Source: Paroedura picta
Lineage: Eukaryota > Chordata > Lepidosauria > Squamata > Gekkonidae
Direction: 5' to 3'
Length of the DNA stretch: 64,000 bases
Assembly: GCF_049243985.1 (NCBI RefSeq)
Contig: NC_135373.1
Coordinates: forward strand, 92,809,213 to 92,873,212
A program made the position numbers and the translations under genes. The notes below the pieces were generated by a model. That model saw only the letters and a list, made by a program, of their open reading frames with translations. It was not told where the DNA came from and ran no database searches. Below, piece by piece: positions 22,908 through 34,657 of this stretch; position 1 is the stretch's first letter, and every line of letters begins with the position of its first letter.

Positions 22908-23102
22908 GGTTGCTGGCCTCCAGGAATTTCTGCTAATTGTCAGAAGACAGGGATCAGTACCTCTGGAGAAAATGACTACTTTGGAGAGTGGACTCTACAT
23001 GGCATTATACCCTGCTGCGGTCTCTTCCAGTTTCCAATTCTCCTTTCCAGACTCCACCCCCAAAATGCAGGAATATTCTCACTTTGAGTTGGCAACCCTG
23101 TT
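22908..23102 (+). repeat. MITE-like repeat (TTGCCAGC family)
   Basis: GCTGGCCTCCAGGAATTTC, TCTGGAGAAAATGACTACTT, CATGGCATTATACCCTGCTG, ending GAGTTGGCAACCCTG. Confidence 0.72.
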
Positions 23103-25252
23103 CACCACTACAAAATTACTTTCATCTGCCCTGAGAGAGAGACACCTTGGGAAGTCTTTTCTCTCCCTGAGCTGTTAGCGGTATGTAAGCTTCTTCCCAT
23201 CCACCATAATAGTGGAAAATTCTGTTTTGCTAAACATCAAATCATTGTGTTGTCACAGTTTAATGTGAAGCTAGCCAAAGACTTTCTTTTTAATCCATTA
23301 TTTGCTTTAGTTTTTATAGCTCACATTTGCATTTGAAATCTGTATGGAGCCTCTGGGCTACCTAATTATTTCTAAATATCTACTATATTAGATTGCATTC
23401 ACTTATGGTTGTTTAGCTTAAGAGTCTTTGAGTGCTGTAAGAGCATTTCTACAATGGGGGGTTGTGGGGAGACTGTCCCTTTGTGTTAAAGAAAATATGA
23501 TATATAGAGTAAACTCAGTGCAAATGCTTGGCAAGATGTAGATCCTAAGGTACAGGTCTGAGATTTCACCATGTTCTGTGTACAGAATTATCCAACTTAC
23601 CTTAGAAATCTTGTTTTTAAAAGATCTCTTGTTACTCTGTGAATTTGCTGAAGTAGTTAATATCAGTTTCACCTATGAGCAGCTAAAAGTTGGTTCACTT
23701 TCTGTTAGAGGTGTGAATTTCACATAAACTAAGCCAAGAAATTATGTATACAGATCCGAGAATCTGATCAGCTACCCAGTATAGCTGAACACAAATAAAA
23801 GCTTATTTTTTCAGCTTTAATTCAGGTCTGTTCAGTTATACCAAAGATCAGCTGAGTGGCAGGAGTTGAGAGCTCCATGCAGCCCTCTATTGGGACTGGC
23901 TTCTCTTGCAACCTGGAAGATCTTGCTGTAAGAGGAGCCAGCCCAAGATTGGCTTCGGTGGTGGGAGTTGATAGTTCCCAGCCGGGTCTGTGCGTAGTGG
24001 TGAGAGACCCCCTTAAACCATGCTGTAGAAGAATCCAAGCCAGCCGCCAAATTAGGCTGGATAGGATTTTTTTAATTAGTATTTTTCTTTTTGGATGTTT
24101 TGGACTCGAAACATTTTGGGAATACTGACAAATTATAGATTGGAACACCATACCAGTTTTGACAGTTACCTTTACATACTTCCCCATTCTGAGGTAAATT
24201 TTCCCTCCACAGTGAAATGTTGTTCCCTCACAGACTGAGCTAGCCTTGTAGCATGGCTTCTTATAAATAAAAATGAAGCTCACTATTCCAACCTGTCATT
24301 GTTAGATCTTTATGGCTTTACTCCACCCAGTGAAGTGTAAGATCCCTTTTCTTCTAACCCTTTTGTCAGAATAGCACTGACACATTTTTAACAGCAAACC
24401 AATAAAACATTTATTTTACAAAGAAGGAAAGGACAGTTAGAATGAAAAATCAGGTTTTTCATACAACTCATACAATGTTACGGTTTCAAGTCCGTTTTAG
24501 GCTCAGACTTTTTAGATATTCGTAGGCTTTTCTTTCAGATGTTGAGATTACTTTTAGACTGAGTTATTTCTTTACTGTGTTTGTCCCCAAAAACATCTTC
24601 CTTTTTCTACTTGAGTTCCACTGAAATCCCTTGGCTCCTAGAAAGTGAGCACTCTTTCCTTGTACCACCACTTTCTCCCTTCCTGAATGAGCCAGTCTTC
24701 CACCATCTCCTGAGGAGTCTGAAACACTTTCTCACATGCAGGAAGCTAAGGAAATATGCACACCAGAAATTCCCCTTTCTAACTAGGAAGAATTCTCCTT
24801 CCAATTTAACCTTGATTTCTCCTTCCAATTTGGCCTTATTGCCCAAATTCCATTGCCAAATATCTGTCCCAGTTGTCCAGACAGTGTATGGATTAGCTAA
24901 GATTCTGTCAGAATCTGAATTAGAACAGACTGCCCCCTCTCACACCCCATAACTACGACTATCACTGGCCAATCAGAGCCTTCAGAGCAGGCTGTCACTC
25001 TGGCTTTATCTGCCTAATGCGGGTTTTTAACCATTCACTCTCTTATTTCAGCACTTAGAACCTTATATTTATAGAGTTGTCCATCACACCAGTATTGGGA
25101 TCCAGGCTTTTTCAGGAATACTGAAATGTTTTCAGGTTCAGTAGACAAGAACCAATAAATATCAATTTTCTTTGCACACCACTACCTTCTGTACTTCAGA
25201 TAAATATAATCTATTTCTTAAACCAATGTTCATTCTTCAGTTGGATTTAGGC
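23103..25252. other. Unassigned intron sequence, probably old repeats
   Basis: Moderately GC-rich part 23850-24060 has two related strings (GGCAGGAGTTGAGAGCTCC and GTGGGAGTTGATAGTTCC). 24380-25090 begins AATAAAACATTTATTTTAC and looks like the reverse of an element with a poly(A) signal. Not classified. Confidence 0.35.
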
Positions 25253-25462
25253 TTGCTAGCCTCCAGGTGGTAGCTGAAGATCTCTTGGGATTACAACTGA
25301 TCTCCAGGTGACAGAAATCAGTATTTCTGGAGAAAACGGTCACTTTGAAAGGTGAAGACTATGCATTATACCCCATTGAAGGCCCTTCCTTCCCCAGACT
25401 CTATCCTCTCAGCCTCCACAGAATCATTAGGCATTTTCCAACCCAGAGCTGGCAACTGTAGT
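25253..25462 (+). repeat. MITE-like repeat (TTGCCAGC family)
   Basis: GCTAGCCTCCAGGTGGTAGC, TTACAACTGATCTCCAGGTG, GCATTATACCCCATTGAAGG, CCCAGAGCTGGCAACTG. Confidence 0.75.
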
Positions 25463-26409
25463 TGGGTTGCAAGGGGGGGGGGCTAATAAATATTACGGAG
25501 CAATTTTTTGGAACTGCAATAATTGTACATCTAGTGAGGCTTCTTGGGCAAAAAGTGAGATGTTCGTAGGACTGTGGGAGGGAATCTTAGTAGGGCGAGT
25601 GTTTTATTTCTTATTTTGCATTCAGTGCCCTGCATGAAAGTGGACAGTCAAAGTACTAATTTACTTTTTCTTTAAATTCCAGCAATTTATGTAGCATTTG
25701 AATTGTTGTGTCTTTGGTGTGCATTCCTAAGGCTCTCAGGCATTAAACTGAAGCTCCTACCAATGTCTGATTTTGTTTCATTCTAGGACTTGCCTGTTGA
25801 TTTTAACCTTTCACGTGGAAGTGGATGCTGTTTTGCACCCTGTGGCATTGTTACCCACACCCTGTCTTCTGCACCTTGAGAAGGTTCCTTTCTGGTGTTC
25901 TCACTGACAAGTGCCCAACTGCTGGTTGCTAATTGCTCCTTTGTAAGGGCGAGATGACAATCCATGGTTAGTAAGCAATGTGTGGCTTCCTGGATGGTCA
26001 TATATGGTTCTTTATTCACTGCAGGGGAGGGGGGGAAAGGACAAGTGGAAGGAGTACGTTAACGTTTCCGAGTGTTGTCTTTGGGGATCCTGCTGCTTGG
26101 CACAGCATTGCTGCGCCATTATAGTGCATGTATACCTATTAAAAATACAGATTTGCCGTTTGCGGCCCTACCCTGCAGATTGTATGTACTTTATTCATGT
26201 GAGTAGTCAGTTTCACTTGCATTAACTGTGGCCAGTAATTGGATGGTTTTGCCATGAATCATTGAGCTCCAAGGGAAAGCAGTGGGCTCATTGCAGACAA
26301 GGTCTTGGTGCCCCAGAAGTGCCACTTTGCTAGAGGCTGGGAACAAGCTGCTCCTGGAGGATTCTGATCATGCCTTCCTTCTGGCTTGTCACAGTGGGCT
26401 GGACTTGGT

Positions 26410-26622
26410 GGACTAACTATCATTTTAATCCTTCCCTTTCTCCAAGTATCTCAGAGTATCATACACATTTTCCTCTCCTCCATTTTATCTTCACAACTGC
26501 CCTGGTGGCTTAGGCTGGGAGAGAGTGGGTGGCACAAGATCACCCAGAGAGCGTTACGGAGATGTGAGCCCTAGTGCCTCTAGACCCAACACTCTTAACC
26601 ACTGCATCACAGTTCTCTCTGG
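26410..26622 (-). mobile_element. Old tRNA-derived SINE, minus strand
   Basis: Reversed head (ATGTGAGCCCTAGTGCCTC and CACTCTTAACCACTGCATCAC) with a body matching other MIR-like copies (CTTCACAACTGCCCTGGTGG, AAGATCACCCAGAGAGC). Confidence 0.65.
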
Positions 26623-27003
26623 ATCTAATCCAGTAAAACGGATACATTCTTGTAAGTGTCGTCTGTAAGGAAGCAGTAGTTTTTAAAAGCCTGAATGGAA
26701 CAGTCAACTGTCAACTGCAAGATTAACTTATTATATAACGGCTTGTAGTAAATGGTAGTTATTTTTATTACTTCAAGAATAAAATGGCTGTCACAGCAAT
26801 TCAAAGTCCATGAGCTTAATAGCTGCAATGTTATTGTCTGTGAATGCTTATCTTCTTTAAGAATATTGCCAATTAGAATTCTAAACTGGCCCATGGGCTT
26901 GCTTCTCCTAACCATTCTTCCCATAATGTTTTGTGAGGTCTTACATGGAAACATATCTCAAAAGTTGACTCCAAGGGTAGACCCCTGGGGCAGACATTAA
27001 ACA

Positions 27004-27135
27004 GAATGTCCAGTGGCACCTTAAAGGCTAATACTGTTTATTTCAGCATGAGCTTCTGTGAGTCAGAGTTCACCTCCTGTGATGCAGACAGCTGGACTAA
27101 ATGTTGCTCATCCCTAAAGTGCCATTGGATTTCCG
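27004..27135. repeat. Palindromic interspersed repeat, diverged
   Basis: GTCCAGTGGCACCTTAAAGG at left and TAAAGTGCCATTGGATTTC at right, same family as 22595-22830. Confidence 0.65.
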
Positions 27136-27204
27136 TATTATTCTCCTACAATAGGCTAACCCTTGGGGTGGTCATTTATTCCTGGTCTTAATGTCCTTTC
27201 AGTA

Positions 27205-27690
27205 TTATTTATTTTATTATTTATATATTTATTGACCGCCACTCCCAGCACAGCCAACTCATGGCAGTTTACATCCATTTAAAACCCCACATAAAACAAT
27301 ACCCAGCCAAAATTTTAAAAGTCCCAGATGGCGGAAAAACACTATTTACAGGATACTCTTTCATTTTCCCCCACCCCACCCCCCATGCACAACCATCGGA
27401 CCTCCAGGCAGTAGTTTCCAAGAGTATCTGAGCCAACAGCTTTTCCATAGGCCCGTGTGGGGAGGGTGCTGATCTTCATCACACGGCCTCAATCAAACGC
27501 CTGGCAGAAGAGCTCTGTTTTACAGGCCCTGCAGAATGTTGACAACTCTGTTAGGGACCTTAGTTCTTCCGAAAGCTCATTTTACCAGGTTGGGGCTAGG
27601 ACCAAGAAGGCCCTGGCCTTGGTCGAGGCCAGGTGTGCCTCCCAGGGGCTGGGGACAACCAGCAGATTCCTACCCACAGAGCAAAGGGCA
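27205..27690 (-). mobile_element. LINE 3' region, probably L2, minus strand
   Basis: Reversed tail (ATTTATTGACCGCCACTCC, ATGGCAGTTTACATCC) then CTGGCAGAAGAGCTCTGTTT, AAGGCCCTGGCCTTGGTCGA. Best preserved copy of this family. Confidence 0.72.
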
Positions 27691-30223
27691 ATGAGTGCAA
27701 TGCAGAGAATAATTGAATACTTTAGTCTTTGGCTTATTCTGTTGTTTGGGTCCTCTGGAGCCATCTGCTTGCTTGTATTTTTAGGTTTTTGGCTTGTAGA
27801 GCATTTTGAGTCTAGATTTAATTGGCCCCATCACTGCCTTGCAGGTTGGACTGCCGGGCCATCTCCAAGACCCACCCACTCATGAATAGGATCATTCCTA
27901 TTTCCATCTGTGAAGTATTTCAAGGTTTCTGACTCTGGACCTCATTCTCCCATCTGCATTGCAGATAGGCTGTGCTTGAATCAGAAATCCAAAAGCAATC
28001 AGGGGGAGACCATTCCTGTGAAATATGCCCTTTTAGAAGCTGTCTCACTCTCATAGAGCCTGGTCAATTGCAAGTTTTAATGTTTTTGGATATGTCTCTT
28101 CTGGTCTGTACAGCAATGCTTATAGGAAAATTTTGGGGTGGTTTTTGCATGTGTGTGTTTTGCAATGGATTATTGAAACCAACTTGTATTTGAAATCAGA
28201 CCTCTGCACACAAATAGTTATTCTGAAGGCTGGCTCAGTATGAGCCCACTAATCTGTATCAGTGCTTAAAATAGATTTCAGCGTAGTCCTTTGTTTATGC
28301 AGTCAGCTGCGCCTAGCATTAATCATCTCATGGCCTGGTCTCTCTTTCTGTTGGTCTGTCTGTCTCTCTTCTCTGTCTTTCTGCATTTCTCCAAAGATTG
28401 ACTTGGGTGTGCAAAATACAGTTAACTGTTTATAGTTGACGCTTATGTAGCTGATATCAGATGCTGCTTTACTTAGCTTCATTTTTGAAGATCATCATAT
28501 TTGTTGTTTTCAACATCTATATTGTGGAGCGGGCTTGCACTTACTTTATGCCTTGTTATAAAAATTCCTACTTTTGGAGATAACACAGTCTGTAATTTTT
28601 GCTGATGTGAGGACTTGTGAGTTTCTAAGATGGATTTCTCACAATGTAAGAAGCGTGATTTTTTATGATATCCTGCTAAAGAAGATAAAAGCTGCTGTTC
28701 TCTCAGAATCAATTATCTCTGTGTTATAGCAGAAGCTGCATTAATGGTGATTCAGTTCTGTCGCAGCATACAAAGGGACATTAGTCTTTGAACAAGAGCT
28801 CTCAGAAATTACACAAAAAGATTTTTTTTTTTACATTTGCATGTTTCATTTGCATGTTTCATTTCAATAATCATCATTTCTGCTGGGTACAAGATTTGGA
28901 CAAAGTAGAAGAACATTTGTTTTCTCTGTCAAGGAACATTTATAACAAAGGAATTTTTAATCAGTGTAATATACAATACTATTTTTCTGATCAAGAAAGC
29001 ATCCTGCCATATACAGTAGGTTTGATATAGATTTCTTCCTGCAGAAAAATATTATACTTTTGTCCCAGTTAAGTTCATGTATATGCACTTCCATAATTTC
29101 CCCTATATTAATTATATTCTTTTTTATACCACTTCTTTCATTACTGTGGATTTTTTTAAAAGTCCCACTTTAGAGGAAACTATTTTTTTTAAACTTAGCC
29201 TAATTCCCATGATGTTTACAACAGTGTTACTAGCCATGTGAAACTATAAAAACTGAAACAATTATGTCAGAGCCAAAGTGTGGAATCCCTATCTAGAGGC
29301 GTTTATCGTCTCATAAAAAAGGCATGAGCAGAAACATCAGAGAAACAACTTTCCCGGAAACAAAGCCAACGTTTAGTGGTTGCTATGACTGCCGTGCTTC
29401 GAGGAACATATGGCCTTTTAGGAATCACTGGAGACATTCCCACTGTGCTCCACTAATAAACAGTTGCTACAGTTTGAGTATAACCTCAGCAGCCAGCTGC
29501 TTATGCGCTCATGGGCCTTTGCTTTATGGAAATGCTGTCTTAGTCACAAGCAGGAAGCAAAATATAAAAAACACAGAATTAGGCATAAGGATTTTTCTCC
29601 TCCAGGCAGAACTATTTTTATGGAGCTAGATTTACTAGACGAGTTTCATTCTCAACTTGTGAAATCAGCAATATGATTATACCGGATAACCTTAGGGTAC
29701 CCCTGCCCTGATGATTGCTTTTTTTTGGGGGGGGGGAGGGGGGTACCATGCAGCTCCCTGAATCAGCAATAAGGTTTAAAGACTGCTGTTTCTGGAGACC
29801 ATTGCTGTAGCAGGAACTAATGCCTGATATTGCATTTGTGCCTTGCCTATTCTTCTCTTTCTGCCAGCTTGGTTTCAAGGCATGAAGTATATGGCAATGT
29901 GCTCTACCCTTCCACTCCATAGGCATCCATGTATTTATATTTGATGCTGAAAGAGGAGGTCCAGAAAAGGCTGTGATGGCTGTTTTAAAAGTAGCTGCCT
30001 TCTACTAAAGCACTCTTTGGAGTCTCTATATACGATCTGCTCTGAATGCTGCAGCTATCTGCTTTGCTTTGATTCTACCTGTCAAAAAAGGAGGGGGGGC
30101 ACTGCTATGTCTCACCATTCTTTTCATGATAAAAAGGAAGTTGTACTTGGATTATAAGTATTGTGCTGCATTGATGGGGACTGTGAGCATGATACTTGAG
30201 CATAGCCTTCACATTAAGGTTGG
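27691..30223. other. Unassigned intron sequence
   Basis: AT-rich DNA; no convincing gene, RNA or repeat apart from homopolymer runs near 29718-29735. Confidence 0.4.
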
Positions 30224-30226
30224 GTT

Positions 30227-30313
<87 letters not shown>
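30224..30313 (+). repeat. TTTC microsatellite
   Basis: About 22 perfect TTTC units, 1 kb upstream of the CRADD exon in the intron. Confidence 0.97.
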
Positions 30314-30381
30314 GTGCTATTTTTCAGCATTCCTGTTCAGTTATAATTGGTACTTAATTAATGGTATTTATCTTCTATTTT

Positions 30382-30666
30382 TAGAGCCTCTTGTGGCGCA
30401 GAGTGGTAAGGCAGCCGTCTGAAAACTTTGCCCATGAGGCTGGGAGTTCAATCCCAGCAGCCGGCTCAAGGTCGACTCAGCCTTCCATCCTTCCGAGGTC
30501 GGTAAAATGAGTACCCAGCTTGCTGCTGGGGGGTAAATGGTAATGACTGGGGAAGGCACTGGCAAACCACCCCGTATTGAGTCTGCCATGATAACGCTAG
30601 AGGGCGTCACCCCAAGGGTCAGACATGACTCGGTGCTTGCACAGGGGATACCTTTACCTTTACCTT
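30382..30666 (+). mobile_element. Sauria-type SINE with target duplication
   Basis: Full-length: GAGCCTCTTGTGGCGCAGAG head, GGGAGTTCAATCCC B box, Bov-B-like end and ACCTTTACCTTT tail. A 15-bp target duplication TTTATCTTCTATTTT flanks it (30367-30381, 30667-30681), showing L1-type priming insertion. It lies 600 bases before the CRADD acceptor. Confidence 0.93.
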
Positions 30667-31234
30667 TTTATCTTCTATTTTGATACCATTTCCAAGACAA
30701 CAGAAGGGACCAGAATTTTATAAATATAATAATAAATAAATAAATATAATCTGGATGAAATCTCAAATTATCGATTTCATGCCTTGCATTAGTTATTAAT
30801 CTCCAGAAAGACTTACTGTTTCTGAGTTTGATTAGAGTGATAGCAGTGGAACTTCATTAGGCTGTCTCCCTTGAAGCCCTCCAGGATTTATGTTCCCCAT
30901 GCTGAAGATCTAACACTACAAGTGAGACTGCAATATTTTGGTAGTTACCTGATAACTGACAAAAGAGTTTCTCTACAACCTCATATTAGAAGAAGTAGGA
31001 AAAGTACATCCGATAAACGAAAAACACCCACCAAGTGCTTCATAAGGCCTTCATGTGCAGAATTCCAAGGACTTTAGTTTGTTCCCCATGCCAATTCAGG
31101 TACTGGAATTCTTCAGAGTCATGTGATAGGATTTACTCTTAAGGTGTCCCTGGTAGTACCCAGTGTTTTCTGATTTGTCCTTTTCTTCTGGTAGTAAAAG
31201 CTGCAAGTTGCAATTAATGTGTTTCATGTTAATG

Positions 31235-31257
31235 TATTTGTACTTTTCATTCCTTAG
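31235..31257 (+). promoter_or_regulatory. CRADD: Splice acceptor of CRADD terminal exon
   Basis: A pyrimidine-rich tract (TTTGTACTTTTCATTCCTTAG) ends at AG 31256-31257, directly before the exon. The next two bases finish a split codon, so the upstream intron is phase 1. Confidence 0.88.
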
Positions 31258-31559
31258 GGGACGAAATGCCTGAAATTTCACAACGCATTTTGAAGAATCT
31301 ACCAACTGATCAGCAGTTGTGCAAACTTGCTAGAAGACTTGGGCCTGAATGGGAACACATAGTTTTGCATTTAGGTTTGACACACAATGACATTTACTAT
31401 TGTAAAGCCAATAATCCCTACAATGTGCAGTCACAGATTGTGAATGCATTTATTTCATGGAGACAACGTTTTGGGAGTAGAGCTACTATTGAAAGTCTGT
31501 GTGCTGGTTTGAAAGTGGGAGAAGTTGACTCTTCTGTGATCCAAGAGATGATTCAGTAA
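31258..31559 (+). CDS. CRADD: CRADD (RAIDD) terminal coding exon, death domain
   Basis: This is the 3' coding exon of CRADD, the adaptor that links PIDD1 to caspase-2 in the PIDDosome. The N-terminal CARD (binds caspase-2) is on an upstream exon outside the window; this exon carries the C-terminal death domain that binds the PIDD1 death domain. The exon opens after a TTCCTTAG acceptor with two bases of a split codon (phase 1), then reads [14 protein letters not shown] and runs without a stop to TAA at 31557-31559. It aligns throughout with the human protein as I know it: [11 protein letters not shown] (human RLGPEWEPMVL), [13 protein letters not shown] (human GLSQTDIYRCKAN), [19 protein letters not shown] (human HNVQSQVVEAFIRWRQRFG), ending [11 protein letters not shown] (human VDPSLLQHMLE). 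About 100 codons, as expected for the last exon of a protein of about 199 residues. The ATG at 31266 is internal, not a start. The frame is intact and looks functional. Confidence 0.96.
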
Positions 31560-31564
31560 CCTTG

Positions 31565-31617
31565 GGCCAACTGCCCTGATCCTTAGGGGAGGGTGGCATA
31601 CAAATGTAAGTAAGTAA
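31565..31617 (+). repeat. LINE/SINE 3' tail at the CRADD stop codon
   Basis: Sequence of the type CCCTGATCC..GGGGAGGGTGGCATACAAAT followed by GTAAGTAAGTAAG is the 3' tail shared by several interspersed repeats here (compare 15984-16030, 36870-36930 and 57500-57545). It begins within a few bases of the CRADD TAA, so the 3'UTR begins inside a mobile-element remnant. Family not resolved; probably L2-type. Confidence 0.6.
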
Positions 31618-31642
31618 GGTTCTACAGTTCTGTAATGAAAAA

Positions 31643-31648
31643 AATAAA
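31643..31648 (+). terminator. CRADD: Candidate CRADD polyadenylation signal
   Basis: AATAAA lies 84 bases after the CRADD stop codon in an A-rich stretch. It is the nearest canonical signal. Human CRADD has a longer 3'UTR, so later sites may be used. Position only, no transcript evidence. Confidence 0.3.
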
Positions 31649-32119
31649 TCCAGCAGCTCCACTGAACTGTTTATCAGGTTAAAATGGTGGAGGGAAACCA
31701 GATGTTCTTCAGTCTCTTTGAAAAATTAAGAAATCAGTTGCCTTTGCCTATAGTACTGTGGATACACAAGAGTTAGTTCTGTTGTGGCCAGGAGAGCTTT
31801 TCAGTGGTGATGCCTGATATATAAAATGCTGTCTCCAGTGATGTCATTATTCTCTTTTTAATGTCACATTAAAAACTGTTAAGGACTTGATTTTTTGCTA
31901 CTGTGTGTGTTTTTTTGGTTGATGTTTGATGCACATGTTTCTGCTTGGGTTTCCTGTTGGATGATATAAAAAATCTACAAACACAGATTCTGTCAGATTC
32001 TGCTGACATTTGGTAGGTGTGGGTGTTTGAAAATTCAGGAACAACAGGGAACATTTGATGTAGTCAGCGGTTGTACACTTTAGAAACAATGCACACATAT
32101 AATTACAGCTTTTTATGTC

Positions 32120-32265
32120 TTGGGGAGTAGAACAAAGCTGTGTTAGCCTGTTATAGCAAAACTAAAACTAGTGTGGCATCTTTAAAAAGCATGAATGAAT
32201 GCCATGCTAAAATAAACATTTGTTAGTCTTTATAGTGCCCCTAGACTCTGGTTTATTTTTGACAG
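32120..32265. repeat. Palindromic interspersed repeat, diverged
   Basis: GCTGTGTTAGCCTGTTATAG at left, GTGTGGCATCTTTAAAAAGC, TAAAATAAACATTTGTTAG and AGTGCCCCTAGACTCTGG at right. Confidence 0.6.
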
Positions 32266-32382
32266 AAAGGTTTATTCTCGAATTGTAAAGGACAAGTATA
32301 ACCAGTCTGTCTGGGTAGAATAAGAAACTTGCAAAAAGGTTGCAGAAATACCTGCCTGTTAGAGTAAAATAAAACAAAAGTC

Positions 32383-32490
32383 GATTTAACGCCGTGAAGA
32401 CTAAGATTTATTTCAATATAAGCTTTGTAACTCTTGACTCATTTCCTTAGATATGTTGTCAGTCTTTAAAGTGCCCCTGGAATTTTGTTT
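32383..32490. repeat. Palindromic interspersed repeat, partial
   Basis: ATTTATTTCAATATAAGCTTTG and GTCTTTAAAGTGCCCCTGG; partial copy right after the previous one. Confidence 0.5.
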
Positions 32491-32499
32491 GAGGATAGG

Positions 32500-33944
32500 A
32501 TTCAGATCACCATTCAGACACTAATCTCACTGGCTGAGTTTCAGCCATTCGTTATTTCTCAGTTTAATGTTCTTAAGGGCATATTTTAATTTTAAGGCTA
32601 TTTTACTTTGTTCTTATAACAGGAGATTTTGATCACAAGGATCACTGCTTGTAACACTGTGCACCATTATTATTTAAAAGATGTTAAATTTCAGAGTGGG
32701 CTAGCTGAGGAATGAGCTATGGAAGAAACTATAATCTTATTAGATTCTACATTTAAGTACCCATTTAATAGATGCCTTTCCGGACGTCTCTGGAATCCAC
32801 TGCAGATTGATGGAAAATCAGAGAAGGCCAAAAAAAAAAAAAAAAAAAAGCTTATTTTATCAAGTAACTGCTATCCGTTCTTCTGGGGGAATATAATTTT
32901 GTTTTCCACCCTGAATCATTGCTTCCCAATGGCTTCTTCTAATACTATTCCACTAATATCTAAGGGGCATTGCATGGTGGGCAGGGTAAACAACATTTAC
33001 TTTTACATGAAGCTGGTGATCAGACCAGTCTACAAATATACCCCATTGACTATAAAATTACATACAACCCCCAATTGTGGTGGTGGGTATATAAGGGTAT
33101 ATAAGGGCCCCTGGGCACTGTCTCTAGCCCTGCCCCTCAAACCTGGAACAAGCCCTGAGTAGCATACATGATTTTATTCTCCTACCAACGCTGTGAGAAC
33201 AAAATAGGGACTAATTTGGATACTGAGAAAACTGTTCTCTTTTGGCTACCAGTATCCAAATACAAATGTTGTGTTCAGTTCATGAAACATATTTTGATGC
33301 CAGCTTTGTGGATATGACAAAGTTTATGAAATAATGTTAATAATAAATGTCAGCTACTTCACGCCCTTGCACATCATATTCACTAATATGAAACACAGAT
33401 ACTCAACATCAATGGCAGTTCTGTTCCGTGATCCCCCTAAATTCTTTTTGTCATGTTGTAGAACAGGGTTCTGCTTTTTATTACTCTGTTAAAAGGATTG
33501 TGCTAAAGGGAAAACAGTAAGCTCCAACAACTGTTGCTAATGAGCTCCATTTGATGGCTCTGAAATTAATTAGGGCTGGGTCAGGTTACATTAACAAGGG
33601 CCTGTTATAATTAGGGCTCTTAAGACAGGCTTGCTTGCCTAGGAAAATGTTTGAGAACTCTCTGAGAAACAGACTTTATTTCCCCTACTTTAAAAGGTTT
33701 GCTAATCCTAAATGCCAACAGAACAAGTAAATATGTAAGAATGCATATTCTCAGAATAGTTTGTGCTTTTTACAGTTTATCCAATTATATGAGTAGTAAA
33801 ATCTGCAACTTTGTTATAATGTCACATGGCAGAGAATTATGTTAAAAGAATTCACTTTTCTTTCTGATAAACTGGATTTGGGATGAACAGATGGGTAACA
33901 TTTTCTTAACTGTGCACCTTCTGCTATAGATATTCATTCTTTTA
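32500..33944. other. Intergenic, unassigned
   Basis: A run of 20 A at 32830-32849 lies in otherwise unremarkable AT-rich DNA. Confidence 0.4.
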
Positions 33945-34265
33945 GGTTATAAGAGAACATAAGAGATGCCATGTTGGATCAGGCCAATGGCCCATCTAGT
34001 CTAACGGTCAGTGATACGCAGTGACTAAAACCCCAGATGCCACCAGGAGGTCTACCAATGGGGCCAGAGTTCCAGAAGCCCTCCCATTGTTTCTCCCAAG
34101 CACTAAGAATACAGAGCTTCACTGACCCAGACATAGTGTTCCCTCTATACCTTGTGGCTAATAGCCACAGATGGACCTCTGTGCCATAGGTTTTTCCAAT
34201 CCCTTCTTGAAGTTCCATGTTTATCCAATCCCCTCTTGAGAACACTTTCATATTTGCAAACAATA
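33945..34265 (-). mobile_element. CR1-like LINE 3' end, minus strand
   Basis: AGAGAACATAAGAGATGCC, ATGTTGGATCAGGCCAATGG and CCCATCTAGTCTAACGG are the reversed end of a CR1 lineage ending in ATGTTCTTA-type repeats. Confidence 0.8.
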
Positions 34266-34372
34266 ATACACATTTCCCTGTCGCATTCATTTTGCTAATA
34301 GCCTCAAGAAGTGGTGCTGTTGAATATAACAGCAGACAATATTATGCAAAGCAGAATCAATATTACACCTGA

Positions 34373-34657
34373 GAGCCAGTTTGGTGTAGTGGTTAGGAGT
34401 GCGGACTTCTAATCTGGCGAGCCGGGTTCGATTCTGCACTCCCCCACATGCAGCCAGCTGGGTGACCTTGGGCTCCTCACAGCACTGATAAAACTGTTCT
34501 GACCGGGCAGTGATATCAGCGCTCTCTCAGCTTCACCCACCCCACAGGGTGTCTGTTGTGGGGAGAGGAATGGGAAGGCGACTGTAAGCCGCTTTGAGCC
34601 TCCTTTGTGTAGGGAAAAGCGGCATATAAGAACCAACTCTTCTTCTTCTTCTTCTTT
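34373..34657 (+). mobile_element. tRNA-derived SINE with TTC tail, well preserved
   Basis: Full-length copy beginning GAGCCAGTTTGGTGTAGTGG with B box GGGTTCGATTCTG, ending in CTTCTTCTTCTTC. Very close to the copy at 38807. Confidence 0.92.

Larger units (their letters stand above)
1..31257 (+). other. CRADD: CRADD intron (inferred)
   Basis: No CARD-coding exon was found upstream of the death-domain exon, and vertebrate CRADD has a very long intron between them. I therefore infer that this whole stretch is intron in the sense orientation, running off the left edge. Its contents are transposable elements, one processed pseudogene and unassigned AT-rich DNA, listed separately. Confidence 0.7.
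31560..32119 (+). other. CRADD: CRADD 3'UTR and flank
   Basis: This starts straight after the stop codon. Its first 60 bases are a repeat tail (see the entry at 31565); the rest is unique-looking AT-rich DNA with a candidate AATAAA at 31643. No further coding sequence is seen. Confidence 0.55.

Noticed and set aside
23822-24283. 153-codon minus-strand open frame
   Set aside because: Low-quality sequence with no domain; covers what appears to be old repeat DNA with internal near-duplicates.
30224-30313. Serine/phenylalanine/leucine repeat protein
   Set aside because: Pure translation of a TTTC microsatellite.
34373-34450. Functional tRNA gene
   Set aside because: A and B boxes are present, but the sequence does not fold as a tRNA and continues into a SINE body with TTC tail.
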